Positions 1 through 7,549 of a DNA stretch of 33,861 nucleotides are shown here, one piece after another. The notes beneath the pieces were generated by a model. It was not told the origin of the DNA and searched no databases. It saw only the letters and a program-made list of their open reading frames with translations. The position numbers and the translations under genes are program-made. This DNA comes from JBBCJT01 sp037190665 (GTDB lineage: Bacteria; Pseudomonadota; Alphaproteobacteria; Acetobacterales; Acetobacteraceae), in contig JBBCJT010000036.1 of the NCBI GenBank assembly GCA_037190665.1, positions 1 to 33,861 of the forward strand. Reading direction: 5' to 3'. Within the stretch, counting starts at the first letter, position 1; the number at the start of each line of letters is the position of its first letter.

Positions 1-574
1 GACCACCTCGGACTACGACCGCGAGAAGCTGCAGGAGCGTCTGGCCAAGCTCGCCGGTGGCGTGGCCGTGATCCGCGTCGGCGGCTCGACCGAGGTCGAG
101 GTGAAGGAGCGCAAGGACCGCGTTGACGACGCGCTGCACGCGACCCGCGCGGCCGTCGAGGAAGGCATCGTGCCGGGCGGCGGCGTCGCCCTCGCCCGCG
201 CCAGCCTGATGCTGTCCAAGATCAAGGCCGACAACGACGACCAGCGTTTCGGTGTGGAGATCGTCCGCAAGGCGATCCAGACCCCGCTGCGCCAGATCGC
301 CGAGAACGCCGGTGAGGACGGAGCCGTGATCGCCGGCAAGGTGCTGGAGAACAACGGTTACGCCTGGGGCTACGACGCCCAGACCGGCGAGTTCAAGGAC
401 CTGGTGAAGTCCGGCATCATCGACCCGACCAAGGTCGTGCGCACGGCGCTGCAGGATGCGGCCTCGGTCGCCTCGCTGCTGATCACCACCGAGGCGATGG
501 TCGCCGAGCGGCCTGAGAAGAAGGCCCCGGCCGGCGGTCCTCCGGGCGGCGGCATGGGTGACATGGACTTCTGA
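1..574 (+). CDS. groEL: 60 kDa chaperonin GroEL, C-terminal part (5' end outside window)
   Basis: The last ~190 residues of the cytoplasmic chaperonin that folds proteins in a double-ring chamber with GroES. The reading frame is open from base 2 and matches the GroEL equatorial and intermediate domains: TTSDYDREKLQERLAKLAGG, then the GGSTEVEVKERKDRVDDAL region, then VPGGGVAL. It ends in the usual flexible GGM-type tail (GGGMGDMDF). The gene is cut by the window edge, so groES and the ATP-binding N-terminal half cannot be seen. A strong intrinsic terminator follows 30 bp after the stop, so this is the end of the transcript. The identification is secure. Confidence 0.97.
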   Translation, partial: TTSDYDREKLQERLAKLAGGVAVIRVGGSTEVEVKERKDRVDDALHATRAAVEEGIVPGGGVALARASLMLSKIKADNDDQRFGVEIVRKAIQTPLRQIAENAGEDGAVIAGKVLENNGYAWGYDAQTGEFKDLVKSGIIDPTKVVRTALQDAASVASLLITTEAMVAERPEKKAPAGGPPGGGMGDMDF

Positions 575-603
575 TCCGGATACTATTCGGATCGAAGCAC
601 CGG

Positions 604-630
604 AAAGGGCGGCCTTCGGGCCGCCCTTTT
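604..630 (+). terminator. Rho-independent terminator of groEL
   Basis: An 8-bp perfect GC stem, GGGCGGCC (607-614) and GGCCGCCC (619-626), closes a TTCG tetraloop and is followed by TTTT. The preceding AAA can pair with the T run, so it may act weakly in both directions. It separates groEL from the cold-shock genes. Confidence 0.9.
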
Positions 631-634
631 CTCG

Positions 635-806
635 TTACCGGATTGATTGACTCTGGCGCGCCTTTCTGCGCCAAGTGACAGCCCACAATCGACGTTTGGC
701 GTGCCTTGCTGCGCTTCCGGCTGTCCGGGTGCCTTCAAGCGTTCCAAAGCCCGGTTGTCCCCGCCGGCAATCCCGCCGGCGAACGCAGCGAGGAGACCCG
801 ATCGCC
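635..806 (+). promoter_or_regulatory. Leader/promoter region of the cold-shock gene cluster
   Basis: This 172-bp gap between the groEL terminator and the first cold-shock gene must hold the csp promoter. A TTGACT hexamer lies at 647-652 but no convincing -10 follows at 17 bp. A 6-bp hairpin (TGGCGC 654-659, GCGCCA 668-673) and a 7-bp hairpin (CGCCGGC 762-768, GCCGGCG 775-781) are visible. The second sits just before the AGGAG ribosome site at 791-795. Long structured 5' leaders are known for cspA-type mRNAs. A regulatory role for these hairpins is inference only. Confidence 0.3.
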
Positions 807-1010
807 ATGGCGACCGGTACTGTTAAGTGGTTCAACGCTACCAAGGGCTTCGGCTTCATCATGCCCCAGGACGGCGGCAAGGACGTGTTCGTCCACATCA
901 CCGCCGTTCAGGCGGCCGGCCTGCGCGGCCTCGATGAGGGTCAGAAGGTCAGCTACGAGGTAGCGATGGAGCGCGGCAAGGCCGCGGCCACGAACCTCAA
1001 GCCCCTCTGA
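807..1010 (+). CDS. CspA-family cold-shock protein, copy 1 of 3
   Basis: A 67-residue single cold-shock domain that binds single-stranded RNA or DNA and melts mRNA structure. The RNP1 motif KGFGFI (residues 13-18) and RNP2 motif VFVHI (27-31) are intact. An upstream in-frame extension exists, but the ATG at 807 gives the standard family length and has AGGAG 11 nt upstream. It differs from the next two copies at only a few positions. Its second residues are ATG where the others read AVG. It is the first gene of a three-gene tandem array with 27- and 25-bp spacers, probably one transcript. Confidence 0.95.
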   Translation: MATGTVKWFNATKGFGFIMPQDGGKDVFVHITAVQAAGLRGLDEGQKVSYEVAMERGKAAATNLKPL

Positions 1011-1037
1011 GCAGCACGGGTTTCGGAGAGAATACGA

Positions 1038-1241
1038 ATGGCTGTCGGCACCGTGAAGTGGTTCAACGCCACCAAGGGCTTCGGCTTCATCATGCCCCAG
1101 GATGGCGGCAAGGATGTCTTCGTCCACATCACCGCCGTCCAGGCGGCCGGCCTGCGCGGCCTCGATGAAGGTCAGAAGGTCAGCTACGACGTAGCGATGG
1201 AACGCGGCAAGGCCGCGGCCACGAACCTCAAGCCCATCTGA
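1038..1241 (+). CDS. CspA-family cold-shock protein, copy 2 of 3
   Basis: A 67-residue cold-shock domain protein with intact KGFGFI and VFVHI nucleic-acid-binding motifs. A good ribosome site (GGAGAG, 1025-1030) precedes the ATG. It is almost identical to its neighbours. The distinguishing residues are an Asp in SYDV, where the other copies have Glu, and a C-terminal Ile in place of Leu. The array looks like local duplication. High DNA identity between the copies also makes gene conversion between them likely. Confidence 0.95.
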   Translation: MAVGTVKWFNATKGFGFIMPQDGGKDVFVHITAVQAAGLRGLDEGQKVSYDVAMERGKAAATNLKPI

Positions 1242-1266
1242 CCAGCGCGGGCTCCGGAGAGGACGA

Positions 1267-1470
1267 ATGGCTGTCGGCACCGTGAAGTGGTTCAACGCCA
1301 CCAAGGGCTTTGGCTTCATCATGCCTCAGGACGGCGGCAAGGACGTGTTCGTCCACATCACCGCCGTTCAGGCGGCCGGCCTGCGTGGCCTGAACGAGGG
1401 CCAGAAGGTCAGCTACGAGGTGGAAATGGAGCGTGGCAAGGCCGCGGCCACGAACCTCAAGCCCCTCTGA
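1267..1470 (+). CDS. CspA-family cold-shock protein, copy 3 of 3
   Basis: The third 67-residue cold-shock protein of the array, with the same RNP1 and RNP2 motifs. GGAGAGGA (1256-1263) is its ribosome site. It carries LNEG in place of LDEG and VEME in place of VAME, so it is the most diverged copy although still nearly identical. An intrinsic terminator begins 13 bp after the stop, closing the cluster. Confidence 0.95.
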   Translation: MAVGTVKWFNATKGFGFIMPQDGGKDVFVHITAVQAAGLRGLNEGQKVSYEVEMERGKAAATNLKPL

Positions 1471-1483
1471 GTCCAGACACATG

Positions 1484-1521
1484 AAAAGGGCCCGGTGCCG
1501 CCATGCGGCGCCGGGCCTTTT
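1484..1521 (+). terminator. Rho-independent terminator of the csp array
   Basis: A long GC hairpin with arms 1484-1501 and 1505-1521 around a CAT loop. It contains one bulged G and one G-T pair. The A-run of the 5' arm pairs with the TTTT at 1518-1521, so it is probably bidirectional. It separates the cold-shock array from xseB. Confidence 0.88.
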
Positions 1522-1605
1522 CCGTTTCTCCTCACTGCCTTACCTGCGATACGTTACCGGCCTGCGCCGGCGACGGACCCGCCTGAACCGACCGCGGACC
1601 CCAGG

Positions 1606-1860
1606 ATGCAGCAGAGCGCGCCCACCCCCCTGCCCGATGTTTCCACCCTTGGCTTCGAAGAGGCGCTGAAGGAGCTGGAAGCCATTGTGCGCCAGCTCGA
1701 GCAGGGGCAGGGCCGGCTGGAAGACGCGATCGCCGCCTACGAGCGCGGCGCCGCGCTGCGCCGCCACTGCGAGGCCCGACTCGCCGAAGCGGAGGCCAAG
1801 GTGCAGGCGATCGTGGAGCGGGCCGACGGCACGCTCGGCACGCGGCCTGTCGCCGACTGA
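1606..1860 (+). CDS. xseB: Exodeoxyribonuclease VII small subunit
   Basis: An 84-residue protein that, with XseA, forms exonuclease VII, which degrades single-stranded DNA to oligonucleotides. The core FEEALKELEAIVRQLEQG (from about residue 15), followed by LEDAIAAYERG, is the family signature. The protein is nearly all helical, as expected for the stalk-forming small subunit. The frame is open further upstream, but the ATG at 1606 gives the normal length (about 80). The ribosome site (CCAGG) is weak. ispA starts 2 bp after the stop, and this xseB-ispA-dxs order is widespread in proteobacteria. xseA is not in the window. Confidence 0.93.
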   Translation: MQQSAPTPLPDVSTLGFEEALKELEAIVRQLEQGQGRLEDAIAAYERGAALRRHCEARLAEAEAKVQAIVERADGTLGTRPVAD

Positions 1861-1862
1861 CC

Positions 1863-2762
1863 ATGCGCACGCCCCCCTCGCCCCTCGCCGACGCCATGGC
1901 GGAAACCGCCGCCACGGTCGAATCGGCGCTGGATGCCTTGCTGCCCACCCCGGACGGGCCGGAGCAACGCCTCGCGCAGGCCATGCGTTATGCCTGCCTG
2001 GGCGGCGGCAAGCGGCTGCGCGCCTTCCTGGTGATGGAGAGCGCGGGGCTGTTCGCCGTCAACCCGACCTGTGCGGCGCGAGTCGCGGCCGCCACCGAGA
2101 TGCTGCACGCCTATTCGCTCGTGCATGACGACCTGCCCGCGATGGACGACGACGACCTCCGCCGGGGCAAGCCGGCCACGCACCGCGCCTTCGACGAGGC
2201 GAGCGCGATCCTCGCCGGCGATGCGTTGCAGGCCCGCGCGTTCGAGGTGCTGGCCGAGGCGGACACGCACGCCGACGCTACCGTGCGCGCCGACCTCGTC
2301 GCAGCCCTCGGGGCGGCGGCCGGTGCGAAGGGCATGGCCGGCGGACAGATGCTCGACATGGTCACCCAGGGCCACGAGATCGCGGCCGCCGAGGTCGTGC
2401 GGCTGCAGGCGATGAAGACCGGCCGGCTGATCCAGTTCAGCACCGAGGCCGGTGCGATCCTCGGCAAGGCGCCGATGCCGTTGCGCGAGCGGCTCGCCCA
2501 TTACGGCCGCGACCTCGGCGCCGCCTTCCAGATCGTCGACGATCTGCTGGACTCCGAAGGCACGCGGGAGGAGACAGGCAAGACACCGGGCAAGGACGCC
2601 GCCGCCGGCAAGGCGACGCTGGTCGCGGTGCTGGGCCAGGACCACGCCCGCGCCCACGCACGGCTGCTCGCGCAGCAGGCGGCGGGCTATCTTGATCCCT
2701 TCGGCGATCGCGCCGGCCGGCTGCGCGAGATCGCGTCTTATGTGGTGGAGCGTCGCACCTGA
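1863..2762 (+). CDS. ispA: Polyprenyl (farnesyl/geranylgeranyl) diphosphate synthase
   Basis: A 299-residue cytoplasmic all-helical prenyltransferase that condenses isopentenyl diphosphate onto allylic diphosphates to make farnesyl diphosphate. The first Asp-rich motif DDLPAMD is at residues 89-95 and the second, DDLLD, at 226-230. GGGKRLR near the N-terminus binds the substrate diphosphate, and KTGRLI is also present. Exact chain length (C15 or C20) cannot be read safely from sequence. It sits between xseB (2-bp gap) and dxs (1-base TGATG overlap), so the three are translationally coupled. Confidence 0.94.
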   Translation: MRTPPSPLADAMAETAATVESALDALLPTPDGPEQRLAQAMRYACLGGGKRLRAFLVMESAGLFAVNPTCAARVAAATEMLHAYSLVHDDLPAMDDDDLRRGKPATHRAFDEASAILAGDALQARAFEVLAEADTHADATVRADLVAALGAAAGAKGMAGGQMLDMVTQGHEIAAAEVVRLQAMKTGRLIQFSTEAGAILGKAPMPLRERLAHYGRDLGAAFQIVDDLLDSEGTREETGKTPGKDAAAGKATLVAVLGQDHARAHARLLAQQAAGYLDPFGDRAGRLREIASYVVERRT

Positions 2763-4678
2763 TGCAGCTCAAGACCCCCCTGCTCGACCGCGTGCGCATC
2801 CCGGCCGACCTGCGCAACTTCTCGCCCGAGCAGCTCCGGCAGCTCGCCGACGAGGTGCGCGCGGAAACGATCGACGCGGTCTCGACCACCGGCGGGCATC
2901 TCGGCGCCTCGCTCGGCGTGGTGGAGCTGACGGTCGCGCTGCATGCGGTCTTCGACACGCCGCACGACCGGCTGATCTGGGACGTCGGCCACCAGGCCTA
3001 TCCGCACAAGATCCTCACCGGCCGACGCGACCGCATCCGCACGCTGCGCCAGCCGGGCGGGTTGTCCGGCTTCACCCGCCGCAGCGAGAGCGAGTACGAC
3101 CCGTTCGGCGCGGCGCATTCCTCCACCTCCATCTCCGCCGGCCTCGGCATGGCCATCGCCCGCGACCTGAAGGGCGAGGAGCGCCACGTGATCGCCGTGA
3201 TCGGCGATGGCGCGATGAGCGCGGGGATGGCCTATGAGGCGATGAACAACGCCGGGGCGATGAAGTCCCGGCTGATCGTCATCCTCAACGACAACGACAT
3301 GTCCATCGCACCGCCCGTGGGCGCGATGAGCGCGTATCTGTCGAAGCTGATCTCCTCCCGCCCCTTCCTCAGCCTGCGCGAGATCGCCGCCAGGGTCGCC
3401 CGCCGCTTCCCACGCGCGATCGAGCGCACGGCGCGCCGCGCCGAGGAGTTCGCGCGCGGCATGCTCACCGGCGGAACGCTGTTCGAGCAGATGGGCTTCT
3501 ACTACGTGGGCCCGATCGACGGTCACAACCTCGACCACCTGCTGCCGGTGCTGCGCAACGTGCGCGAGGCGGACGAGCACGGGCCGATCCTGCTGCACGT
3601 CGTCACGCAGAAGGGCAAGGGCTACGCGCCGGCGGAGAACTCCACCGACAAGTATCACGGCGTCTCCCGCTTCAACGTGCTCACCGGCGAGCAGGCGAAG
3701 GCCCCGCCCGGCCCGCCTGCCTATACCCGCGTCTTCGCCGACGCGCTGATCGGCATCGCGGAGGCCGATCCCGCCGTGGTCGCGATCACCGCGGCGATGC
3801 CTTCGGGCACCGGGCTCGACCGATTCGCCACCCGATTCCCCGACCGCACCTTCGATGTCGGCATCGCCGAGCAGCATGCCGTCACCTTCGCCGCCGGCAT
3901 GGCGACCGAGGGGATGAAGCCGTTCTGCGCGATCTATTCCACCTTCCTGCAGCGCGCCTACGACCAGGTCGTGCACGACGTGGTGCTGCAGAACCTGCCG
4001 GTCCGCTTCGCCATGGACCGTGCCGGGCTCGTGGGCGCGGACGGCGCGACGCACGCCGGCGCGTTCGACATCGCCTATCTCGGCTGCCTGCCGAACATGA
4101 CGCTGATGGCCGCCGCCGATGAGGCCGAGCTGGTGCACATGGTGGCGACGGCGGCCGTGCATGACGAAGGGCCGATCGCCTTCCGCTATCCGCGCGGCGA
4201 GGGCACCGGCGTGGCCCTCCCCGAGCGCGGCATGCCCCTCACGCTCGGCCAAGGGCGCGTGCTGCGGGAAGGCACCGCGGTCGCGATCCTCTCCTATGGC
4301 GGGCGTCTTCCCGAATGCCTGAAGGCGGCGGACGAGCTCGCGCATCGCGGCCTGTCCTGCACCGTCGCCGATGCCCGCTTCGCCAAGCCGCTGGACACCG
4401 CGCTGGTCGAGCGGCTGGCGCGCGAGCACGCCGTGCTGCTGACGATCGAGGAGGGCAGCATGCTCGGCTTCGGCGGCATCGTCCTGCAGCATCTGGCCGG
4501 ACGCGGCCTGCTCGATCGCGGCCTGCGCCTGCGCACGCTCTGCCTGCCGGACCGGCTGGTCGAACATGCGTCGCCGAAGCAGCAATACGACGATGCCGGG
4601 CTGAACGCGTCGCACATCGTCGCGGCGGCCGTGGACGCGCTCGGGCGTGACACCGCGATGATGCCGGCACGGGCCTGA
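2762..4678 (+). CDS. dxs: 1-deoxy-D-xylulose-5-phosphate synthase
   Basis: A 638-residue thiamine-diphosphate enzyme that joins pyruvate and glyceraldehyde 3-phosphate in the first step of the MEP isoprenoid pathway. The TPP/Mg motif GDGAMSAGMAYEAMNNAG starts at residue 148 and ends near LNDNDMSI. The catalytic Glu lies in DVGIAEQHAVTFAAG (E370). A transketolase C-terminal domain follows. The length is typical (about 620-640). The start overlaps the ispA stop by one base. With ispA this supplies prenyl diphosphates for quinones, carotenoids or hopanoids and the cell-wall lipid carrier. Confidence 0.97.
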   Translation: MQLKTPLLDRVRIPADLRNFSPEQLRQLADEVRAETIDAVSTTGGHLGASLGVVELTVALHAVFDTPHDRLIWDVGHQAYPHKILTGRRDRIRTLRQPGGLSGFTRRSESEYDPFGAAHSSTSISAGLGMAIARDLKGEERHVIAVIGDGAMSAGMAYEAMNNAGAMKSRLIVILNDNDMSIAPPVGAMSAYLSKLISSRPFLSLREIAARVARRFPRAIERTARRAEEFARGMLTGGTLFEQMGFYYVGPIDGHNLDHLLPVLRNVREADEHGPILLHVVTQKGKGYAPAENSTDKYHGVSRFNVLTGEQAKAPPGPPAYTRVFADALIGIAEADPAVVAITAAMPSGTGLDRFATRFPDRTFDVGIAEQHAVTFAAGMATEGMKPFCAIYSTFLQRAYDQVVHDVVLQNLPVRFAMDRAGLVGADGATHAGAFDIAYLGCLPNMTLMAAADEAELVHMVATAAVHDEGPIAFRYPRGEGTGVALPERGMPLTLGQGRVLREGTAVAILSYGGRLPECLKAADELAHRGLSCTVADARFAKPLDTALVERLAREHAVLLTIEEGSMLGFGGIVLQHLAGRGLLDRGLRLRTLCLPDRLVEHASPKQQYDDAGLNASHIVAAAVDALGRDTAMMPARA

Positions 4679-4691
4679 GGCCCGCCTCCGC

Positions 4692-5462
4692 ATGACGACC
4701 GCCCCTCCGGCGGTTCGGCCGGCCGGCGCGCGGCGGCAGCGGGCGGATGTGCTGCTGGTCGAACGCGGCCTCGCCGACAGCCGCACCCGCGCGCAGGCGC
4801 TGATCATGGCCGGACTTGTGTTTTCCGGCGAGCAGCGCGTGAACAAGCCCGGCGACATGCTGCGCGAGGACGTGGCGCTGGAGGTGCGGGGCCAAGACCA
4901 TCCCTGGGTCAGCCGCGGCGGATTGAAGCTCGCGCACGCGCTGTCCCATTTCGGGCTCGATCCCACGGGACTGGTCGCCGCCGATATCGGTGCCTCCACC
5001 GGCGGCTTCACCGATGTGCTGCTCGCCCACGGCGCGGCAAGGGTCTACGCGGTCGATGTCGGCCACGGCCAGCTCGCGTGGAAGCTGCGCAACGACCCGC
5101 GCGTCGTGGTGCTGGAGCGGGTGAACGCCCGCTATCTGGATGCGACGCAGGTGCCCGAACCGCTCGGCGCGCTGGTCTGCGACGCCTCCTTCATCGGGCT
5201 CGAGACGCTATTGCCCGCGCCGCTTTCCCTCTGCGCGCCGGGCGCGTGGGCCGTCGCGCTGATCAAGCCGCAGTTCGAGGCGGGGCCGAAGCTCGCCAAG
5301 GGCGGCGTGGTGCGCGACCCGGCGGTGCATCAGGCCGTCTGCGCACGCATCCAGTCATGGTGGTCGGCGCTGCCGGACTGGCGCGTGCTCGGCATCACCG
5401 AGAGTCCGATCACGGGTCCGGAAGGCAATCGCGAATTCCTGATCGCGGCCGTCAGGAGCTAG
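4692..5462 (+). CDS. tlyA: TlyA-family rRNA 2'-O-methyltransferase (S4 + FtsJ domains)
   Basis: A 256-residue protein with an N-terminal S4 RNA-binding domain (about residues 17-80: RADVLLVERGLADSRTRAQA, AGLVFSGEQRVNKPG) and a FtsJ-like Rossmann methyltransferase domain. The SAM site is ADIGASTGGFTDVLL with D98. KPQFEAG and the terminal TGPEGNREF are also family features. Characterised TlyA proteins methylate 16S and 23S rRNA, while some homologues were called haemolysins. The methyltransferase role is inferred from the family. The gene starts 13 bp after dxs. Its stop overlaps by 4 bp the end of a small convergent ORF. Confidence 0.92.
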   Translation: MTTAPPAVRPAGARRQRADVLLVERGLADSRTRAQALIMAGLVFSGEQRVNKPGDMLREDVALEVRGQDHPWVSRGGLKLAHALSHFGLDPTGLVAADIGASTGGFTDVLLAHGAARVYAVDVGHGQLAWKLRNDPRVVVLERVNARYLDATQVPEPLGALVCDASFIGLETLLPAPLSLCAPGAWAVALIKPQFEAGPKLAKGGVVRDPAVHQAVCARIQSWWSALPDWRVLGITESPITGPEGNREFLIAAVRS

Positions 5463-5617
5463 GCCGCCATACAGCGCGCCGCGTCGGCGGGCATGGCGTC
5501 GTGGGCCGAGATTTCGGCCAGCAGCGACCACACCCGGTTGGGGTCCATCCGCACATCCGGATCGTTCAGCAGGCGCTCAAGTTCGGCGAGTTTGGTCGTG
5601 TAATCGCGTTCGGTCAT
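5459..5617 (-). CDS. Small conserved-looking protein resembling the RF1 N-terminal helix
   Basis: A 52-residue ORF starting MTERDYTTKLAELERLLNDP and ending DAARCMAA. The stretch LAELERLLNDPDVRMDPNRV looks like the N-terminal helical part of peptide-chain release factor 1, where 'L.DP.V..DP.R' is common, but no GGQ or codon-recognition domain is present. The protein is acidic and helical with no membrane segment. It lies 78 bp downstream of mltA on the same strand and overlaps the tlyA stop by 4 bp. The upstream ribosome site (GGGGCAG) is poor. It is too short for confident assignment. It could be a small ribosome-associated protein or a remnant, and I do not assign a function. Confidence 0.5.
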   Translation of the reverse strand: MTERDYTTKLAELERLLNDPDVRMDPNRVWSLLAEISAHDAMPADAARCMAA

Positions 5618-5695
5618 ATCTGCCCCGGTTTCGACGACAACGCAGCGTCACGCCCAAACGTGGCAGGGCCGCGGCGGTTCCACGGCAGCGTGGCC

Positions 5696-6706
5696 CTACT
5701 GCGAGCGTGGGCGCAGCACTGTCAGCCGCCCGGGGCTGCGCATCGCGCCGGCGCGGGCGCCTGCATCGGCTCCGGTGCCCCAGAACAAATCCGCGCGACC
5801 GGCGCCGGTGATCGCCGCACCACGATCCTGCGCGAACACCAGCCGGCGCAATGGCCTGCCATCCACCGGGTCGACGGTTTCGAGCCACACCGCGCTGCCC
5901 AGCGCCACCTGGGCCGTATCCACGGCGATGGAGCGCCCGGCCACCAGCGGCACGCCCATCGCGCCTACCGGCCCGGAGTCGGCCGACAGCGTGTCGATGC
6001 GGCGGAAGAAGATGAAGCGCGGATTCTCGTTCATCAGCGCCGCGCCGCGGGCAGGATCGCGCGCCAGCCACGCCCGGATCGTCGCCATCGAGACCTGATC
6101 GCGCGGGATCGCGCCGCGTTCGGCGAGCAGCCGTCCGATGGGCACGTAGCCTCGGCCGTTGTCACCCGCGTAGCCCACCCGCACCACGCCGCCCTCGGCG
6201 AGGCGGATGCGGCCCGCGCCCTGGATGTGCAGGAAGAAGGCATCCACCGGATCGTCGAGCCAGAGCAGTTCCAGCCCACGTCCCCGCAGCGCCCCGGCCT
6301 CGATCGCGGCGCGGTCGTAGCGGGTACGGTCGGGCGGGGGGCGATAGAGCGGCACGCGGGCGCGGGCGGAAGGACTGAGCGCGCCGGCCAGCTCGGGTTC
6401 GTAGTAGCCCGTGACCAGCCCTTCCGCGCTCGAATCCGGGGCGAAATGCGCGTCGAAAAAGGCGCGGGCGGCGGCACGGTCTCCACGCGGAACCGCGCGC
6501 GCGGCGGCGCAGAGTGCGGGCGGCAGGGCGCCGGGCTTCGTGCAGGAGTTGGCGAGCGCCGGCAGCGCCTCCTCCAGCCGGTCCTCGTTCCAGCCAGCGA
6601 GCGTCTCCGGTTCGCGCGGCGCCGTGCAGGCGGTGAGCGCGGCCAGCAACACGGCCAGCGGGGCAGCGCACAGGAGGCCGCGGGCCGCCACGAAGGCGTC
6701 CCTCAC
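5696..6706 (-). CDS. mltA: Membrane-bound lytic murein transglycosylase A (MltA), lipoprotein
   Basis: A 336-residue enzyme that cleaves peptidoglycan to 1,6-anhydromuropeptides. A signal peptide (RDAFVAARGLLCAAPLAVLL) ends in the lipobox LTAC, so it should be lipid-anchored. The MltA domain carries VTGYYEP and DAFFLHIQGAGRI. A C-terminal 3D domain follows (AQDRGAAITGAGRADLFWG), with the catalytic Asp region near GTGADAG. I chose GTG at 6706 because a strong purine-rich site (GGAGGGGAGGGG) precedes it and the lipoprotein signal then begins properly. The frame stays open 48 bp further up. It follows the Tim44-like gene by 85 bp, a pairing known in alphaproteobacteria. Confidence 0.92.
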   Translation of the reverse strand: MRDAFVAARGLLCAAPLAVLLAALTACTAPREPETLAGWNEDRLEEALPALANSCTKPGALPPALCAAARAVPRGDRAAARAFFDAHFAPDSSAEGLVTGYYEPELAGALSPSARARVPLYRPPPDRTRYDRAAIEAGALRGRGLELLWLDDPVDAFFLHIQGAGRIRLAEGGVVRVGYAGDNGRGYVPIGRLLAERGAIPRDQVSMATIRAWLARDPARGAALMNENPRFIFFRRIDTLSADSGPVGAMGVPLVAGRSIAVDTAQVALGSAVWLETVDPVDGRPLRRLVFAQDRGAAITGAGRADLFWGTGADAGARAGAMRSPGRLTVLRPRSQ

Positions 6707-6791
6707 CGACACCCCTCCCCTCCGCTGGAGCCCGCGGACGAGGGCCGACACCACAAGCGGGACATCGGGTCAGCCGGAAAGCCGGCCGGAA

Positions 6792-7457
6792 TCAGACGCC
6801 GCTGCTGGTGCCGACCAGCCGCCAAGTCGGATCGGAGGAAGCGAGATCGCGGCGGAAGGTCCACATGTCCACGATCTCGGTGACCGCGTCCGTGCCCTCC
6901 ACGACGCTGCCGTCATGGGCGGTGGTCAGGTTCACCTGATCCGAGACGAAGCGAACCGTGACGTCGGCCACCGTGCCGCGCAGGTCTGCGGCGGTGATCT
7001 GCGCGTCGCGGATGCCGCGGATCTCGAATTTCTGCGTGTTGCCGGCCTGCTCGCGCGCGGCGATAGCCGATTCGAACCCGCCATAGGTCTCGTCGCCCAG
7101 CAGGTTGCGCAGCGTCGCCCGGTCGCCGCGGGCGTAGGCGTCCACGATCATCGGAAACGCCGTCTCCGCCCCGCGCAGGAACTGCTCCGGATCGAAGCCG
7201 CGATCCACATTGCGGACGCGCGCGATGCCCTGGCCGGCCGGGCTCGCCGGGTCGGGCAGCGGCCGGGCCGGCGCGGCCACGGGGCGCACCTCCTCAGCCG
7301 TGCTGTCGACCTGCCCGGGCCGGGGGTCGTAGGAGGCCTGCGGCGGGCGCTCGAAGCCCGTGCGACGGCCGAGCACGCTGCGCAGCCGCAGCACGAGAAA
7401 CGCCGCGACCATGCCGAACAGGATGAGGTCCAGCGGGAACTCGCCCGTACCGCCCAT
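6792..7457 (-). CDS. Tim44/TimA-like inner-membrane protein
   Basis: A 221-residue protein with one N-terminal membrane segment (about residues 9-26: LDLILFGMVAAFLVLRLRSV) followed by a Pro-rich linker. The C-terminal Tim44-like domain starts at about residue 88, with FLRGAETAFPMIVDAYARGD and a closing FRRDLASSDPTWRLVGTSS. The domain is shared with mitochondrial Tim44 and bacterial TimA. It is thought to bind membrane or protein partners, but its bacterial role is poorly known. GGAG lies 6 nt before the ATG. It is divergent from the histidine phosphatase-secB-tatA run and upstream of mltA. The link to protein export is suggested by context only. Confidence 0.88.
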   Translation of the reverse strand: MGGTGEFPLDLILFGMVAAFLVLRLRSVLGRRTGFERPPQASYDPRPGQVDSTAEEVRPVAAPARPLPDPASPAGQGIARVRNVDRGFDPEQFLRGAETAFPMIVDAYARGDRATLRNLLGDETYGGFESAIAAREQAGNTQKFEIRGIRDAQITAADLRGTVADVTVRFVSDQVNLTTAHDGSVVEGTDAVTEIVDMWTFRRDLASSDPTWRLVGTSSGV

Positions 7458-7549
7458 ATGTCTCCAACCCCCTTAATGGGTGAGACATAGGGGGGCTGCG
7501 GACGTGGCGCAACAAACGCGCGGCATGGCGCAACCTTCCGCCACCGGCT
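7458..7549. promoter_or_regulatory. Divergent intergenic region, Tim44-like gene versus histidine phosphatase gene
   Basis: This 92-bp gap between two divergently read genes must contain promoters for both. I see the ribosome site of the minus-strand gene (GGAG) but no convincing -35/-10 pair on either strand and no strong inverted repeat. Confidence 0.35.

Noticed and set aside
2738..5011. A 757-codon open frame on the minus strand across dxs and tlyA
   Set aside because: It is antisense to two clear, motif-bearing genes. Its translation is low-complexity, rich in Arg, Gly, Ala and His, as expected from reverse frames of GC-rich coding DNA.
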